Source of the DNA: RGIG9115 sp045603225
Lineage (GTDB): Bacteria; Bacillota; Clostridia; UBA1381
DNA: 64,000 nucleotides
Direction of reading: 5' to 3'
Assembly (NCBI GenBank): GCA_045603225.1
Contig: JAZULT010000071.1
Span: 1 to 64,000, forward strand
Made by a program: the position numbers and the translations under genes. The stretch's first letter is position 1, and each line of letters opens with the position of its first letter. Positions 9,701 to 16,158 of this stretch are shown here, one piece after another. Below the pieces are notes generated by a model, which had not been told where the DNA came from, searched no databases, and was given only the letters and a program-made list of their open reading frames with translations.

Positions 9701-9792
9701 TTTATCCTGTTATTTCAGGACATCCTGTCAGTGAATTTTATGTAGATACTTTTCTTAAATGGCTGAGAGGTTCATGGACGTTGGTTTTATAA
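6790..9792 (+). CDS. Double-module GT-C glycosyltransferase, C-terminal half PMT/GT39-like
   Basis: A 1000-residue polytopic membrane protein with two GT-C halves. The N-terminal half (about 1-450) has many hydrophobic helices and an acidic first loop (ETDIGCFQGW, then YPPGYMY), as in lipid-linked-sugar mannosyltransferases. A soluble stretch follows at about 470-590. The C-terminal half shows hallmark protein O-mannosyltransferase motifs: FDEIYHAR at about 599, THPPLGK and GWRIAG, then multiple membrane helices. By family knowledge it uses polyprenyl-phosphate sugars to glycosylate proteins or surface polymers outside the membrane. Both modules in one chain is notable. It leads an operon with the next two genes. 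Confidence 0.85.
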   Translation: MGAVVFSGILSAFLMYLIYHHVLRYKDNSLKNDSIVSFGFMLVFFFAAVLRIYFGITEPGYETDIGCFQGWSSAVYEHGLSKFYKLDMFSDYPPGYMYVLWVIGFVKSLIGEKLILVKLPAIILDLIAGVMIFRVACKRFSAKKATFLSGMFLLSPAVILNSSIWGQVDIVYTAIIALSIYFLYRKMLLPAYLAFAVAVLVKPQALIFTPVFLYEFIDNYIKTRNIKSLVYRLIFALLSAGLLVILALPFGIDEVFKQYELTLESYPYATVNAFNIFGAFNLNWDGLTPLYSWIGTAGIIFSVLYTAFCFIKGNRNYFFLAGALVFMVYMLSTKMHERYAYPAMLLFLLAYITEPRRESIYLFMMTTFSQMINTAFVLFVAQTDINYYAKSPFIIVFSIVNILILGYMLYAGVKLSKQASKKDIMSLPERKYKFCVRFKTREVRKFKKLDYVLVISLTALYGIISFINLGETKAPQTYADIAETPVVVEFDRVTYVDKLIVYNSCNDLNEDRILEVTCVTPEGEETIQYTDANPFKWEFLDFGKEVSSITIGTENERIMLMEVGFLGEDGLIEVTSESSLFDEQELIPDRATYLNGTYFDEIYHARTGYEFSNGFDVYEWTHPPLGKVFISAGINLFGMTPFGWRIAGNLFGIMMVPLMYIFARRMFSKTFIAFFTTVLFTFDFMHFAQTRIATIDVYGTFFIILMYIFMYRYYQMSFYDCSLRKTFVPLLLTGIAFGLGAASKWTAIYACMGIAVLFFGIMYKRYYEYREQGIDIFIRKFAATCIFCVLAFIIIPVLIYMISYIPYLNTENTDGLRTIIQNQTDMYVYHSDTVVSSEHPYASKWYTWLLMIRPIFYYSGDTANGLKEGISAFGNPAVWWLGLIAVFFNIYIAATKKDRKAIFLLVGYFSCLIPWIPIERTTFIYHYFPCVPFMTMMIGRTYEYIYYLNVKVAKRGFLVHVIAAVILFAMFYPVISGHPVSEFYVDTFLKWLRGSWTLVL

Positions 9793-9823
9793 AACTGTAT
9801 AAAAACAGAAAGGTTATGGGAGT

Positions 9824-10666
9824 ATGAGAATAATAAATTCTGAATTGATAACAGAAGCTGTAAGAGATATGTGTATATCTGCGAACTGCAATCTTAATGA
9901 TGATATAAGACATGCGCTTGTAAGTGGGATAGAAGCTGAGAGCAGTGATGTTGCAAAATCAGTTTTATCCGATTTGATAAAAAATGCTGACATTGCCGAA
10001 AAAAAGCAGATTCCGATATGTCAGGATACAGGAATGGCTGTGTTTTTTCTTCAAATAGGAAAAAATGTTTTTGTTGAGGGGCTTAATATAAATGACGCTG
10101 TTAATGAAGGCGTAAGACGTGGATATACGGAAGGTTATTTGAGAAAATCCGTAGTTTCCGATCCTCTTGACAGAGTAAATACAAACGATAATACTCCTGC
10201 TGTGATATACTGCGAATATAACGATGGAGACAAAATCAGGATTACTTTTTCGCCTAAGGGGTTCGGCAGTGAAAACAAAAGTGCGCTCAAAATGCTGAAT
10301 CCGTCAGACGGAGAAGAAGGAATAGTAGATTTCGTTGTTGAAACGGTAAAAAAGGCAGGGGCGAATCCGTGTCCTCCTATGGTTGTAGGTGTAGGTATAG
10401 GCGGAACAATGGACAAATGTGCACAGCTTTCCAAAAAAGCACTGACACGTGATGTTGACTCCGAAAATCCAAAGCCGAGATATAAAGAATTAGAGAAAAG
10501 AATAAAGGAAAAGCTGTGCAAGCTTGGAATAGGCCCTGCAGGACTTGGCGGAGAAACGACAGTTCTCGGAGTTAATATAGAAGTATATCCGACTCATATT
10601 GCAGGCCTTCCTGTCAGCGTGAATATAAGCTGTCATGCTACACGGCATGCGGTGTGTGAGATATGA
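9824..10666 (+). CDS. Fumarate hydratase, class I alpha subunit (FumA N-terminal domain)
   Basis: A 280-residue protein matching the alpha half of two-subunit Fe-S fumarase / L-tartrate dehydratase. Three candidate 4Fe-4S cysteines are visible in ICQDTG, NPCPPMVVG and SCHATRHA, with a GxGxGG loop (GVGIGGTMDKC). The beta subunit that normally follows is absent: the next gene is the CCA-adding enzyme, overlapping by 4 bp. Either the beta subunit is encoded elsewhere or this copy serves another hydro-lyase complex. Confidence 0.88.
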   Translation: MRIINSELITEAVRDMCISANCNLNDDIRHALVSGIEAESSDVAKSVLSDLIKNADIAEKKQIPICQDTGMAVFFLQIGKNVFVEGLNINDAVNEGVRRGYTEGYLRKSVVSDPLDRVNTNDNTPAVIYCEYNDGDKIRITFSPKGFGSENKSALKMLNPSDGEEGIVDFVVETVKKAGANPCPPMVVGVGIGGTMDKCAQLSKKALTRDVDSENPKPRYKELEKRIKEKLCKLGIGPAGLGGETTVLGVNIEVYPTHIAGLPVSVNISCHATRHAVCEI

Positions 10667-12006
10667 TGAATATACCGGATAATGTAAAGCGTATACTGAA
10701 CCGCCTGAATGAAAACGGGTTTGAGGCATATGTTGTAGGCGGATGTGTGCGTGATATGATAATGGGGAAAGCTCCTGACGATTACGATGTTACAACGAAT
10801 GCACTGCCTGATGAGACGGAAAAGATTTTTAGTGATTACAAAACAGTTTCTATCGGAAAGGAGCACGGAACAATCGGAGTAGTTACGCCGGACGGAACAG
10901 TGGAAGTTACAACGTACCGTATAGACGGTGAATATTCAGACAACAGGCATCCTGAAAAGGTAGAGTTTACACGCAATATAAAAGATGATTTGTCGAGACG
11001 TGACTTTTCGGTCAATGCAATGGCGTATGACGGTGAAAAGATTATCGACCTGTTTGGCGGAGAGCGTGATATAAAAGGCGGAATAATAAAATGTGTCGGA
11101 AATCCAAAGTTGCGGTTTGAAGAAGATGCTCTTCGTATTATGCGTGGGATTAGGTTTGCATCGGTATTGGGTTTTGAAATTGATGAGGAGACAGGAAATG
11201 CGATGCGGACTCATAAAAAACTGCTTCATGGGATATCTGCCGAGCGTATTTGTACTGAGCTTCGAAAACTTCTGTGCGGAAAAAATGTGAAGAAAATACT
11301 GCTTGATTACAGTGAAATTATCTGCGAGGTTATTCCTGAGCTTGGCAAGTGTGTCGGGTTTGACCAGAGGAATTTTCATCACTGTTTTGATGTATATACA
11401 CATTCTGTTGAAGCTGTTTCGTCGTGCCCCGAAGATGTTATTACGAGATTTGCGGCTCTTTTCCATGACATAGGAAAGCCTGATTGCTTTTCATCAGATG
11501 ATGACAGTGTTGGACATTTTTACGGTCATTCAAAGATAAGTGCAGAAAAGACAGCTTTAATTCTTGAAAGACTAAAGTTTTCAAATGCTGAAAAAAATGT
11601 TATTATCGAATTGGTTTTAAACCATGACCGTCAGATTTTATGTAAAAATAATGCAGTAAAACGTTTTCTCGGAAAGGTGAGTGCAGAGTGCAGTAAGAGG
11701 ATATTTGATTTAAAAAGGGCGGACGTTCTTGCTCAGGCACCTGAGTACCGCTACAGAATAAAAGAGATAGATGAAATAGAGACAATGGCTGAAGAGATAA
11801 TAAACAGCAATCAGTGTGTATCTGTTTTACAGCTTGCAATCAGCGGAAAGGATTTAATTGAGCTTGGTGTAAAACCGTCAAAAGAAATGGGGATCATTCT
11901 AAAAAATCTACTTGATAAGGTTATAGACGGCGAGGTTCAGAATGACAGGGAAGAGCTTATACAATTTTACTTAAAAACAATCAGAGATGAAAAAAAGTGC
12001 GAGTGA
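10663..12006 (+). CDS. cca: CCA-adding tRNA nucleotidyltransferase with HD domain
   Basis: A 447-residue class II nucleotidyltransferase that builds or repairs the 3' CCA of tRNA. The N-terminal head has GGCVRD and the catalytic DDYDV pair, then the RRDFSVNAMA motif, the tRNA-binding RFEEDALRIMRG segment and a C-terminal HD domain (FAALFHDIGKPD). Its ATG overlaps the fumarase stop (ATGA), implying coupling; ATG 10666 is an equally possible start. The overlap ties a housekeeping RNA gene to a metabolic one, with no obvious functional link. Confidence 0.93.
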   Translation: MMNIPDNVKRILNRLNENGFEAYVVGGCVRDMIMGKAPDDYDVTTNALPDETEKIFSDYKTVSIGKEHGTIGVVTPDGTVEVTTYRIDGEYSDNRHPEKVEFTRNIKDDLSRRDFSVNAMAYDGEKIIDLFGGERDIKGGIIKCVGNPKLRFEEDALRIMRGIRFASVLGFEIDEETGNAMRTHKKLLHGISAERICTELRKLLCGKNVKKILLDYSEIICEVIPELGKCVGFDQRNFHHCFDVYTHSVEAVSSCPEDVITRFAALFHDIGKPDCFSSDDDSVGHFYGHSKISAEKTALILERLKFSNAEKNVIIELVLNHDRQILCKNNAVKRFLGKVSAECSKRIFDLKRADVLAQAPEYRYRIKEIDEIETMAEEIINSNQCVSVLQLAISGKDLIELGVKPSKEMGIILKNLLDKVIDGEVQNDREELIQFYLKTIRDEKKCE

Positions 12007-12043
12007 TTTGACTATCAATGTGGTTAGATGCTGGCACTTTTTT
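11991..12043 (+). terminator. Terminator overlapping the cca stop codon
   Basis: AAAAAAGTGC and GCACTTTTTT form a perfect 10-bp stem around a 33-nt loop. The stem begins inside the cca coding sequence, and its T-rich arm provides the U-tract. Confidence 0.6.
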
Positions 12044-12060
12044 GTTGTACAGATGAAAAA

Positions 12061-12075
12061 ATGATAAAATATCAT
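12061..12075 (+). promoter_or_regulatory. 15-bp palindrome ATGATAAAATATCAT, candidate activator site (copy 1)
   Basis: Arms ATGATA and TATCAT around AAA. It lies directly upstream of the -35 hexamer of the promoter at 12077-12105. The same 15-mer, inside a 24-nt identical block, recurs at 15972-15986 in the same position relative to a second promoter. A class II activator site is the simplest reading. Confidence 0.6.
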
Positions 12076-12076
12076 A

Positions 12077-12105
12077 TTGAAAAAAAGGTGATTGTGAGGT
12101 AAAAT
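12077..12105 (+). promoter_or_regulatory. Promoter of the glycan-utilisation locus
   Basis: TTGAAA (12077-12082), 17-bp spacer, TAAAAT (12100-12105), 31 bp before the start codon of the first gene of the locus. Confidence 0.65.
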
Positions 12106-12135
12106 TAAATAAAAATGTACAATGGAGGTTTCGTT

Positions 12136-13575
12136 ATGAAGATAAACAGAGAAGAATTCAGAGATAAGTTATATGCTTGCTGGATTGGTAAAAATATAGG
12201 AGGCACTTTGGGAGCTCCATATGAAGGTCAAAGAGTTATGCATGATATTAAAGGCTTTACAACAAAACCGGGTGAGCCTTTGCCGAATGATGACCTTGAT
12301 TTACAGCTTTTATGGTTATACACAATCGAAAAGCACGGAATTAACAAGTTTTCACAGAATATGCTTGCTGATTATTGGATTGACTGGGTTACTCCGCACT
12401 GGAACGAATACGGAATTGCAAAGGCGAATTTAAAGCTTGGTCTTCTGCCACCGCTTTCGGGCGAGGTTGAAAATGAAAGATGGCAGACGTCAAACGGTGC
12501 ATGGATAAGAAGTGAAATATGGGCGGCGCTGACACCGGGCTGCAGTGACCTTGCTATGAAGTATGCATCAATGGACGCTATGGTAGACCACGGTCTTGGT
12601 GAGGGAACATATGCAGAAATGTTCACTGCGGCACTTCAGAGTGCGGCATATTTTGAAAGTGATATAAGAAAGCTTCTTGATATTGCGCTTGAAAAAATCC
12701 CTTCAGATTCAAGACTTGCAAAAGCAGTAAAGCTTGTTATAAGCTGTTATGAAAACGGTGAAAGCTATATAGAAGCGAGAGAAAAGCTTGTTGAGCAGAG
12801 TAAGGATATCGGTTGGTTCCAGGCACCTGCAAATGTTGGATTTGTTGTTATCGGTCTTTTGTATGGAGAAGGCGACTTCAAAAAATCTTGTCTTTATGCA
12901 ATTAACTGCGGTGACGATACCGATTGTACAGGTGCAACTGTTGGTGCAACAATGGGAATTATAGGCGGAACAAAATCTATACCTGAAGACTGGCGTGAGC
13001 ATATAGGTGACGGAATTAATACTATTTGTGTAAACGGACAGTTCTCGTTCTATCTCCCTAAAACCTGTACGGAGCTTACTGAAAGAATTATGAAGCAAAT
13101 TCCGGAGATTATGCGTTATAATGAAATTGACCTTGAATTTACTGACGGTGAAACAGAAGCGGATGATGAATTCATGAAAAAGCATAACAGTAAAACAGCA
13201 GACGACTTTTTAACATTTGAAAGATATTCATACGAGGTTTTACATAATACACATATCAGAGCGAGAGTTGAAATTTTGGATAATCCGAAGATTTCGGCAA
13301 ACGAAACACGAAAGGTAAGACTAAGCTTTTATAATAATTTTGACGATGCAAAAAGAATTTCTTTAAGACTGATACTGCCTGAAGGCTGGAGCTGTTCGGA
13401 TTATGCAAAAACAATTTGTCTTGAAATGGAATATAATCAGAGCCTGAAGGGTGCTCAGACTGAATTTACTGTTTGTGCAGGCGAAAAGACAGATGCAATT
13501 AACAGACTCTATATGGAGGCTACAAGCCCTTGTATTTCACAGCCTTTGCTTGTTCCGATTACATTTATAGGATAA
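12136..13575 (+). CDS. ADP-ribosylglycohydrolase-fold protein in a glycan locus
   Basis: A 479-residue protein whose first 330 residues are a DraG-like all-helical domain. The dinuclear metal motifs are NDDLDLQ (D52, D53, D55) and GDDTDC (D260, D261, D263). The C-terminal 130 residues look like a beta-sandwich add-on. DraG enzymes remove ADP-ribose from proteins, but relatives inside carbohydrate clusters probably act on other N- or O-ribosyl/glycosyl bonds. The start was moved to ATG 12136 because GGAGG sits 7 bp upstream; an in-frame ATG at 12115 precedes that site. It is followed 19 bp later by GH95. No signal peptide, so cytoplasmic. Confidence 0.82.
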   Translation: MKINREEFRDKLYACWIGKNIGGTLGAPYEGQRVMHDIKGFTTKPGEPLPNDDLDLQLLWLYTIEKHGINKFSQNMLADYWIDWVTPHWNEYGIAKANLKLGLLPPLSGEVENERWQTSNGAWIRSEIWAALTPGCSDLAMKYASMDAMVDHGLGEGTYAEMFTAALQSAAYFESDIRKLLDIALEKIPSDSRLAKAVKLVISCYENGESYIEAREKLVEQSKDIGWFQAPANVGFVVIGLLYGEGDFKKSCLYAINCGDDTDCTGATVGATMGIIGGTKSIPEDWREHIGDGINTICVNGQFSFYLPKTCTELTERIMKQIPEIMRYNEIDLEFTDGETEADDEFMKKHNSKTADDFLTFERYSYEVLHNTHIRARVEILDNPKISANETRKVRLSFYNNFDDAKRISLRLILPEGWSCSDYAKTICLEMEYNQSLKGAQTEFTVCAGEKTDAINRLYMEATSPCISQPLLVPITFIG

Positions 13576-13594
13576 TACTTCAGGAGGTTAGGAC

Positions 13595-15934
13595 ATGGAA
13601 TTTGGAATAAATGATATTTATATGACACGTCCTGCAATGGCGTTTCCACAGAGATGGAGAGACTCTTTTCCTTTAGGTAACGGATTTACGGGAGCTACAC
13701 TGTATGGCGGTACAAGTGCAGAGCGGATTATAATAAACAGATATGATTTCTGGTATAACGGTTGCCGTGATGAGCTTCCTGATGTATCATACTGTGTTCC
13801 GAAAATGCGTGAGCTTGCAGAGCAGGGAGAATACCGGAAAGCGTGTAATATGATGTGTGATGCGCTGCGTGATGCAGGGTATGCTTCGAAAAACTATATG
13901 ATGAGGCCACTGGGCGAGGTTACAGTTAAATTTGACATTCAAAGCTATGCAAGCTCGTATAAAAGAATACTTCATCTTGACACTGCTGAGCAGGAAATAA
14001 GATATAAGCTTGGTGAATCACAAGCAAAAAGACTTTGCTTTGTTTCAAGAAAGAGAGATATTACAGTTTTAAAAATCTCAACAGAAGAAGCGACTGATTT
14101 CTCTTTGAAAACGGGATTTTTCAGAAGCTATGAAGGGAATTGCGACCTTTGTAAAACATGGGAAAACGGCGATGAAATTAAAGCAATGGAAAATGATGAA
14201 GAATTTGCAATATATCATAGCCGTGACTGCTGTTTTTCATATTCGTCAAAAAATGAGGGTGAATATTTCGGAATCGTAAGTAAGGTTATGTCAGACGGTG
14301 CAGTAGAAGTGACCGAATCGGGAATATCGGTTTCGGGCGCAAAAGAGTCTTTGATTTTAATTAAAGCCTTTTCGAAGGAAACTGACAGAGAAAAAGCTGT
14401 TGGTAAAGCGGTTGGTGACTTAAATGCCTGCCCTGATGATTACAATGTTCTTTTTAATGAAAATAAAGAGATTTTTAAAGGACTTTATGATAATGCGGAT
14501 TTAACTCTATATAATGGTGAAGAATTTCATTCAAATGAATATCTTTTAGAAGAAGCAAGAAATAAAGAACTGACAGCAGAGCTTACAGAAAAAATATGGC
14601 GCTATGGAAGATATCTTTTTATAAGCGGAACAGCACCGGGCGCAACTGCGTTTGCACTGAACGGTATATGGGCACCCGGATATGACATGATGTTTACCCA
14701 GAATGTGGCAAACGAAAATGTGCAGTGTATATACTGGCACGCGGCAGTCGGTGGTCTTTCAGAACTTGTAAAACCGCTTATTGACTATTACTTCAGTGAA
14801 ATGAAAACGCACCGTGAAAATGCAAAAAAGCTTTACGGATGTAAGGGTATATTTGTAAGTACATATACAACACCTGAAAATGCAATAGTAGCACCTAATG
14901 TATCTATTATTCTTCATTTTCTTGGCTGTGCCGGTTGGCTTGCAAGGCATTTTTATGAATACTATCTGTATACTAAAGACGAAGAAACCTTTAACGGTAA
15001 AATTCTTCCGTTTATGATAGAGGCGGCAGAATTTTATGAGGACTTTTATTATACGGATAAAGACGGAAATCTTGTTTTATATCCCGGAATCTCACCTGAA
15101 AACTCACCTGTTGAATTCCGTGATTTTACGCAGGGCTTCTCAATGCCGACAACGAAGAATCCTACGATAGAAATAGCTATTTTAAAGGAATTGCTTACAG
15201 TGTTGGTTGAAATCTCAAAATCAAAGCCTGAGCTTTCGGGAAAAGCAAAGGTTTGGGAAAATATGCTTGAAATAATTCCTGATTATCTTATAAACGAAGA
15301 CGGCGCTGTTGCTGAATGGATAGACGAAAAGGTTCATGACGAGTATAAGCACCGTCATATATCACATATTTATCCGCTGTTCCCGGGAACTGAAGTTGAA
15401 AATTTCAGACCTGAATTAAAGCAGTATTTCAAAAAAGCAGTTGATATGCGTGATGTAAGATATTTTGCAGGCTGGTCTATGCCGCATCTTGCGGCTGTGT
15501 ATGCAAGACTTGGTGAGCCACAGAAAGTTTTTGATATGTTAAAGGCAATGTCTAAGGTTGAACTTTATGATAGCTTCTTTACAGGCGATACAAATCCTGA
15601 TATGCGGCCGAACAGTGAATTCGGCAGTGATGAATACAAAGCACCGGTACAGCTTGATGTTATTTTGGCAACCGTAAATGCAATTCAGGAGATGATTATA
15701 TATGTTTCACCTGAAAAGCTTAAAATACTTCCTGCGTGTCCTGAGAAGTATAAAAATGGAAAAGCGCGGTTTAAATATGCTGACGGTACGGTTTCTCTTG
15801 AATGGGATGTTGAGAGCAAAATCTGTAAAGGAAGAATTGTTGCAGAGTCTGACACCGATATTACGGTAGAGCTGCCTTTTGATATGGGTGTAAGACAGGT
15901 TAAGTTAGCCGCAGGAGAAGAATTTATACTTTGA
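13595..15934 (+). CDS. GH95 family alpha-L-fucosidase / alpha-L-galactosidase
   Basis: A 779-residue GH95-type enzyme. The N-terminal beta-supersandwich begins with the RWRDSFPLGNGFTGATLYGG signature. The (alpha/alpha)6 barrel includes FALNGIWAPGYD and a NEN motif (N373, N375), which aligns with the catalytic Asn pair known in GH95. E502 in SPEN matches the general acid, and a C-terminal beta-domain closes the chain. GH95 enzymes release terminal alpha-1,2-L-fucose or L-galactose by inversion. No signal peptide, so it should act on imported oligosaccharides. It lies 19 bp after the ADP-ribosylglycohydrolase-like gene with a strong AGGAGG. Confidence 0.9.
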   Translation: MEFGINDIYMTRPAMAFPQRWRDSFPLGNGFTGATLYGGTSAERIIINRYDFWYNGCRDELPDVSYCVPKMRELAEQGEYRKACNMMCDALRDAGYASKNYMMRPLGEVTVKFDIQSYASSYKRILHLDTAEQEIRYKLGESQAKRLCFVSRKRDITVLKISTEEATDFSLKTGFFRSYEGNCDLCKTWENGDEIKAMENDEEFAIYHSRDCCFSYSSKNEGEYFGIVSKVMSDGAVEVTESGISVSGAKESLILIKAFSKETDREKAVGKAVGDLNACPDDYNVLFNENKEIFKGLYDNADLTLYNGEEFHSNEYLLEEARNKELTAELTEKIWRYGRYLFISGTAPGATAFALNGIWAPGYDMMFTQNVANENVQCIYWHAAVGGLSELVKPLIDYYFSEMKTHRENAKKLYGCKGIFVSTYTTPENAIVAPNVSIILHFLGCAGWLARHFYEYYLYTKDEETFNGKILPFMIEAAEFYEDFYYTDKDGNLVLYPGISPENSPVEFRDFTQGFSMPTTKNPTIEIAILKELLTVLVEISKSKPELSGKAKVWENMLEIIPDYLINEDGAVAEWIDEKVHDEYKHRHISHIYPLFPGTEVENFRPELKQYFKKAVDMRDVRYFAGWSMPHLAAVYARLGEPQKVFDMLKAMSKVELYDSFFTGDTNPDMRPNSEFGSDEYKAPVQLDVILATVNAIQEMIIYVSPEKLKILPACPEKYKNGKARFKYADGTVSLEWDVESKICKGRIVAESDTDITVELPFDMGVRQVKLAAGEEFIL

Positions 15935-15971
15935 CCAATGTTTTACATTTTGAACTGAAATTGGCAAAAAA

Positions 15972-15986
15972 ATGATAAAATATCAT
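15972..15986 (+). promoter_or_regulatory. 15-bp palindrome ATGATAAAATATCAT, candidate activator site (copy 2)
   Basis: Second exact copy of the palindrome at 12061-12075, within a 24-nt identical block. It again ends about 2 bp before a -35 hexamer (TTGTAC at 15988). Confidence 0.6.
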
Positions 15987-15987
15987 A

Positions 15988-16016
15988 TTGTACATAAACT
16001 TCTTCTGTGATAAAAT
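15988..16016 (+). promoter_or_regulatory. Promoter for the secreted-protein/ABC-transporter segment
   Basis: TTGTAC (15988-15993), 17 bp, then TGATAAAAT giving an extended -10 (TAAAAT at 16011-16016). The start codon is about 140 bp downstream, so the transcript has a long leader. Confidence 0.65.
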
Positions 16017-16021
16017 ATAGT

Positions 16022-16146
16022 TAACGGTGGTGTATAATCACCTGGAAAAGTTTCGGATGCAGGTTCTGTTATCAGTAGTCGGGCAATGCTTATAACAAAG
16101 CTTATGCACCTCGGAAAAATGAAATGTGCCGATGAGGCAAAGAAAG
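16022..16146 (+). other. Long structured 5' leader, unassigned
   Basis: The untranslated leader holds a GGTG/CACC hairpin at its start, a GTTAT...ATAAC pairing in the middle and CCTCGG pairing with CCG(AT)GAGG near the ribosome binding site. I cannot match it to a riboswitch consensus I know. It could simply stabilise the message of an abundant secreted protein. Confidence 0.35.
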
Positions 16147-16158
16147 GAAATGGTAAGA

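Noticed and set aside
10135..11466. Minus-strand frames of 128 and 176 residues opposite fumarase and cca
   Set aside because: No ribosome binding sites or motifs; the + strand genes have full catalytic signatures.
16022..16146. Riboswitch in the leader of the repeat protein
   Set aside because: I compared it by eye with c-di-GMP, c-di-AMP, THF, fluoride and guanidine consensus motifs and found no convincing match, so it is kept only as an unassigned leader.
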